7,904 nucleotides of DNA. Origin: an uncultured Eubacteriales bacterium. Lineage in GTDB: Bacteria; Bacillota; Clostridia; Christensenellales; CAG-138. Within the stretch, counting starts at the first letter, position 1; every line of letters begins with the position of its first letter. The stretch lies in the NCBI GenBank assembly GCA_900543475.1, contig UQRU01000097.1:1-7904 (forward strand), read 5' to 3'. Made by a program: the position numbers and the translations under genes. Positions 5,716-7,904 of this stretch are shown piece after piece. A model generated the notes under the pieces. The model was given only the letters and a program-made list of their open reading frames with translations, was not told where the DNA came from and ran no database searches.

Positions 5716-6407
5716 GCCTTTGGAACGAGCCCTGCATCTTTTCCCCTTCCCTGATCTGCCTGGATCTATGCAACCTGGAAGCCCAGGTGCGGGAGCTGGA
5801 AAACAGCGGCTGCCCCATGCTGCATGTGGACATTCTGGACGGCTATTTCAGCCCCAGTATGCCCATCGGCCTGGACGTGGTGCGGCAGCTCCGTAAAAAG
5901 ACCAACCTGCCCTTTGACGTGCATCTGATGGCCCGGGAGCAGGATTACTTTGTGGAGGAGCTGCTGGATATAGGGGTGGATCAGCTGGTGTTCCACGGGG
6001 AGTGCGAGCCCCATCTGGACAACCGTTTGAACATGATCCACCGGGCCGGCGCCCGGGCGGGCATCGCCCTCAAGCCGGCTACCTCCCTGACCACCTTGGA
6101 GTATGTGCTGGAAAAGTGCGATACCGTGCTGCTGATGCTGATCAATCCCGGCTACGCAGGCAGCGCCAAGGAGAAGCAGGTCCCCTATGGAGAACGCAAG
6201 ATCCGGGAGCTACGGGATATGATCCAGCAGCGGGAGCTGCCCGTAAAGATCGAGATCGACGGGCGGATCTCCCCGGATAACATCCTTTGCTACGGCAAGG
6301 AGCTGGTGGATATTTTCGTCACGGGCAGCACCTGCCTGAAGCGGGACGACCTAACCGGCAGCTGGGCTGCCCTTCGCGCCCTGCGGCAGCAGGCGCTATC
6401 CCAATAA
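5712..6407 (+). CDS. Ribulose-phosphate / D-allulose-6-phosphate 3-epimerase family protein
   Basis: This 231-residue TIM-barrel enzyme should invert C3 of a ketose phosphate. The divalent-metal ligand and acid/base set of the family is present: H38 and D40 in MLHVDILDGYF, H71 in FDVHLM and D183 in EIDG. The phosphate-binding ends NPGYAG (145-150) and VTGS (203-206) are also recognisable. The opening SPSLICLDL is more like AlsE-type allulose-6-phosphate epimerases than the SPSILSAD of ordinary Rpe, so a hexulose phosphate substrate is likely. Two oddities are DGR in place of the usual DGG at 183-185 and SAKEKQVPYGERK where Rpe has a GGQ-F-containing loop. AAAGGAG (5697-5703) lies 8 bases before the ATG, which overlaps the kinase stop. 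Alternatives are true ribulose-5-phosphate epimerase or an epimerase for another phosphorylated ketose. Confidence 0.87.
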   Translation: MSLWNEPCIFSPSLICLDLCNLEAQVRELENSGCPMLHVDILDGYFSPSMPIGLDVVRQLRKKTNLPFDVHLMAREQDYFVEELLDIGVDQLVFHGECEPHLDNRLNMIHRAGARAGIALKPATSLTTLEYVLEKCDTVLLMLINPGYAGSAKEKQVPYGERKIRELRDMIQQRELPVKIEIDGRISPDNILCYGKELVDIFVTGSTCLKRDDLTGSWAALRALRQQALSQ

Positions 6408-6417
6408 AGGAGGAAGC

Positions 6418-6987
6418 ATGAAGCAAGATCCCACCTATGAGGACGTGCGGGCCCTGGTCCTTTCGGAGCTGGACACCGCCCTGTCCGCCATTGACCCCCA
6501 GTCTGTGGAACAGCTGATGGAAGCGGTGCTTTCCAGCCGGAAGGTGTTTTTCGTAGGGGTAGGACGGGTGCTGCTATCCCTGGAGGCCATGGCCAAGCGC
6601 TGGGCCCATTTGGGGATCGACACCCATATCGTGGGGGAGATCACCGAGCCTGCCATTACCCCGGAGGACCTGCTGATCGTGGGGTCCGGCAGCGGTACCA
6701 CCCTGTTTCCCGCAGGCATCGCCCAAAAGGCCCATGCCTTGGGCGCCAAGGTGGTCCACATCGGCTCCAACCCCAACAGCCCCCTCAAGGACATCGCCGC
6801 CTTTATGGTGCGGGTGCCTGTGCGCACCAAGTATTACCTGGAGGACGAGATCGATTCCCAGCAGCCCATGACCTCTTTGTTTGAGCAGACCCTGCTGCTG
6901 CTGGGGGACATTGTGGCCAAGATGCTCATCGACCGCCAGGGCCTGGATATGAAGGGCCTGTGGCAATACCACGCCAACCTGGAATAA
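6418..6987 (+). CDS. hxlB: 6-phospho-3-hexuloisomerase-like SIS protein
   Basis: This is a 189-residue sugar isomerase (SIS) domain protein. The family enzyme interconverts D-arabino-3-hexulose 6-phosphate and fructose 6-phosphate. Supporting motifs are VFFVGVGR (43-50), MAKRWAHLG, VVGE-like IVGEITEPAI (71-80), the phosphate-binding IVGSGSGTT (87-95), SNPNSPL, LFEQTLLLLGDIVA containing E156, and the diagnostic C-terminus HANLE (H185). Length fits the family. GVGRVL replaces the common GAGRSG, and GSGTT the common GSGET/GSGRT type, so the phosphosugar may differ from the textbook one. AAAGGAGG (6406-6413) overlaps the epimerase stop codon and sits 4 bases before the ATG. The usual partner, hexulose-6-phosphate synthase (hxlA), is not in the window; the neighbour is an epimerase instead, suggesting sugar catabolism rather than formaldehyde fixation. 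Confidence 0.85.
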   Translation: MKQDPTYEDVRALVLSELDTALSAIDPQSVEQLMEAVLSSRKVFFVGVGRVLLSLEAMAKRWAHLGIDTHIVGEITEPAITPEDLLIVGSGSGTTLFPAGIAQKAHALGAKVVHIGSNPNSPLKDIAAFMVRVPVRTKYYLEDEIDSQQPMTSLFEQTLLLLGDIVAKMLIDRQGLDMKGLWQYHANLE

Positions 6988-7033
6988 GCTGAATCGCATA
7001 CGGACCAGTTAAAATGAAAAAGGAGAAAGCAAA

Positions 7034-7717
7034 ATGAAACGCTCTGAGATCAATGCGGTCATCCGCCGTTTTGAAGCCATGCTGGCTGAACACTGCTTTG
7101 AGCTGCCCCCCTTCCTCAAGTTTACCCCGGAGGAGTGGGAGACCAAGGGACACGAATACGATGAGATCCGGGACAACCAGCTGGGCTGGGATGTGACGGA
7201 CTACGGCATGGGGGATTACGCCCATCTGGGCCTGGCCCTGATCACCCTGCGCAACGGCAACGTCCACAACGACAAGTATACCAAGTGCTACGCGGAAAAG
7301 ATCATCATGTGCGACGAGGGGCAGGTTTCCCCCATGCACTTCCACTGGAACAAGATGGAGGACATCATCAACCGGGGCGGCGGCAACATCGAGTTCAAGC
7401 TCTACAACGCCACCAAGGATGAACAGCTGGCGGATACGGACGTGGAGATCTTCCAGGACGGCCGCCGCTATACGGTGCCCGCCGGAACGGTGATCACCCT
7501 GCATCCCGGCGAGAGCCTCACCCTGTATCCCTACTACTATCACGAGTTCGTCATCCCCCAGGGGGGCGGCTCCGTGCTGATCGGCGAGGTCTCCATGTGC
7601 AACGACGACAATACGGACAACCGCTTCCTGGAGCCCCTGGGCCGGTTCCCCACCATCGAGGAGGATGAGCCTCCCTATCGGCTCCTTTGCACGGAGTATC
7701 CTCCTGCCAAGGACTGA
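7034..7717 (+). CDS. D-lyxose / D-mannose ketol-isomerase (cupin type)
   Basis: This 227-residue cupin enzyme is of the E. coli-type D-lyxose isomerase family (Pfam Lyx_isomer). The family interconverts D-lyxose with D-xylulose and D-mannose with D-fructose, using Mn(II). The expected metal ligands are H102, H104 and E109 in MHFHWNKMED, with H170 in YYYHEF. The family-typical start MKRSEINAVI, the LPPF segment and the IINRGGGNIEFKLYN strand are all present. Length is normal and no disruption is seen. The start has AAGGAG at 7020-7025, 8 bases upstream. A 46-base gap separates it from the SIS gene, with no terminator or clear promoter, so it should be the last gene of the operon. It would supply a free ketose to the kinase at the front of the operon. 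Activity on D-mannose or another aldose may be the physiological one. Confidence 0.92.
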   Translation: MKRSEINAVIRRFEAMLAEHCFELPPFLKFTPEEWETKGHEYDEIRDNQLGWDVTDYGMGDYAHLGLALITLRNGNVHNDKYTKCYAEKIIMCDEGQVSPMHFHWNKMEDIINRGGGNIEFKLYNATKDEQLADTDVEIFQDGRRYTVPAGTVITLHPGESLTLYPYYYHEFVIPQGGGSVLIGEVSMCNDDNTDNRFLEPLGRFPTIEEDEPPYRLLCTEYPPAKD

Positions 7718-7738
7718 GGCTTTCCGTGACCCATTCGT

Positions 7739-7767
7739 AAGGGCGGCTTGTGCTGCCCTTTCTCTTT
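7739..7767 (+). terminator. Intrinsic terminator of the sugar operon
   Basis: AAGGGCGGC (7739-7747) pairs with GCTGCCCTT (7752-7760) through one G-T wobble, with a TTGT loop. The T-rich tail TCTCTTT follows. It begins 21 bases after the isomerase stop codon. The T-run is interrupted by C residues, so termination may be less complete than after mntP. Confidence 0.8.
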
Positions 7768-7795
7768 GCCCCGAGGCCGGCATAGGCCGTTGCGG

Positions 7796-7904
7796 CCCGG
7801 GGGGGGCGGCGGGCGCCGGAACCGCGCCCAGGGGGCCCGCCCCGATTGCCCCCCCCCCCCATGTTTTGGGGGGCCCGGGGGCCCCCCCAACCCCCCCCCC
7901 CCCC
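7796..7904. other. Low-complexity G/C homopolymer contig end
   Basis: Normal sequence after the terminator gives way to alternating long G and C runs with a few isolated mixed islands (GATT, ATGTTTT), ending in a C run. It mirrors the quality loss at the other end of the window. No gene is supported. An assembly or sequencing artefact is the simplest explanation. Confidence 0.75.

Noticed and set aside
7014..7037. Seven-codon frame MKKEKAK whose stop overlaps the lyxose isomerase start (ATGA)
   Set aside because: It could be a coupling mini-cistron, but there is no ribosome site ahead of it and it simply spans the purine-rich Shine-Dalgarno region of the isomerase gene.
6926..7783. A 285-codon minus-strand open frame opposite the lyxose isomerase gene
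   Set aside because: The + strand gene has clear cupin metal ligands and a ribosome site. The minus frame crosses the terminator hairpin and has no domain signal, so it is a shadow of codon bias.
1..7904. CRISPR array, insertion sequence, phage or toxin-antitoxin element
   Set aside because: No regularly spaced repeats, transposase motifs, integrase or attachment-site duplications were seen, and all supported genes are ordinary chromosomal types in style and codon use.

Overview
The window is G+C-rich bacterial DNA with tightly packed genes, all on the + strand. Shine-Dalgarno sites are strong (AAGGAG, AAAGGAGG), promoters are sigma-A-like, and terminators are hairpin plus T-run. Together with the protein types this points to a high-G+C clostridial Firmicute, probably a gut Oscillospirales-type organism. 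That assignment rests on style and gene content, not on a marker gene. The first ~117 and last ~109 bases are homopolymeric C/G sequence and look like damaged contig ends, so the window is probably a whole small metagenomic contig.

Region 1 (about 150-3838) is a sensory and cell-envelope unit. An OmpR-family response regulator (205-873) overlaps by 14 nt a membrane histidine kinase (860-2017) that lacks a HAMP domain. After 66 nt comes a 584-residue secreted protein (2084-3838). It has a signal peptide, a PepSY-like region, a low-complexity linker and two tandem NlpC/P60-like domains. In both, the residue aligned with the catalytic cysteine is acidic, so it looks like an exported pseudoenzyme rather than a peptidoglycan hydrolase. 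It is the most unusual gene here.

Region 2 (about 3839-4601) is a single-gene unit for mntP, a manganese efflux pump. It has its own promoter (TTGCAA-N17-TACAAT), a perfect 12-bp palindrome covering the -35 box, a 14-bp stem-loop at the predicted start of the mRNA, and a strong terminator. I do not see the usual yybP-ykoY manganese riboswitch core.

Region 3 (about 4671-7767) is a four-gene sugar operon. It has one promoter (TTGAAA-N17-TACACT) flanked by an inverted repeat and one terminator. It encodes a PfkB/fructokinase-like sugar kinase, a ribulose/allulose-phosphate 3-epimerase, a 6-phospho-3-hexuloisomerase-like SIS protein and a D-lyxose/D-mannose ketol-isomerase of the cupin type. Ketose formation, phosphorylation, C3 epimerisation and 2-keto/3-keto isomerisation could together funnel uncommon sugars to fructose 6-phosphate or the pentose phosphate pool. 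No transporter, regulator or hexulose-phosphate synthase is present in the window, so the true substrate is open.
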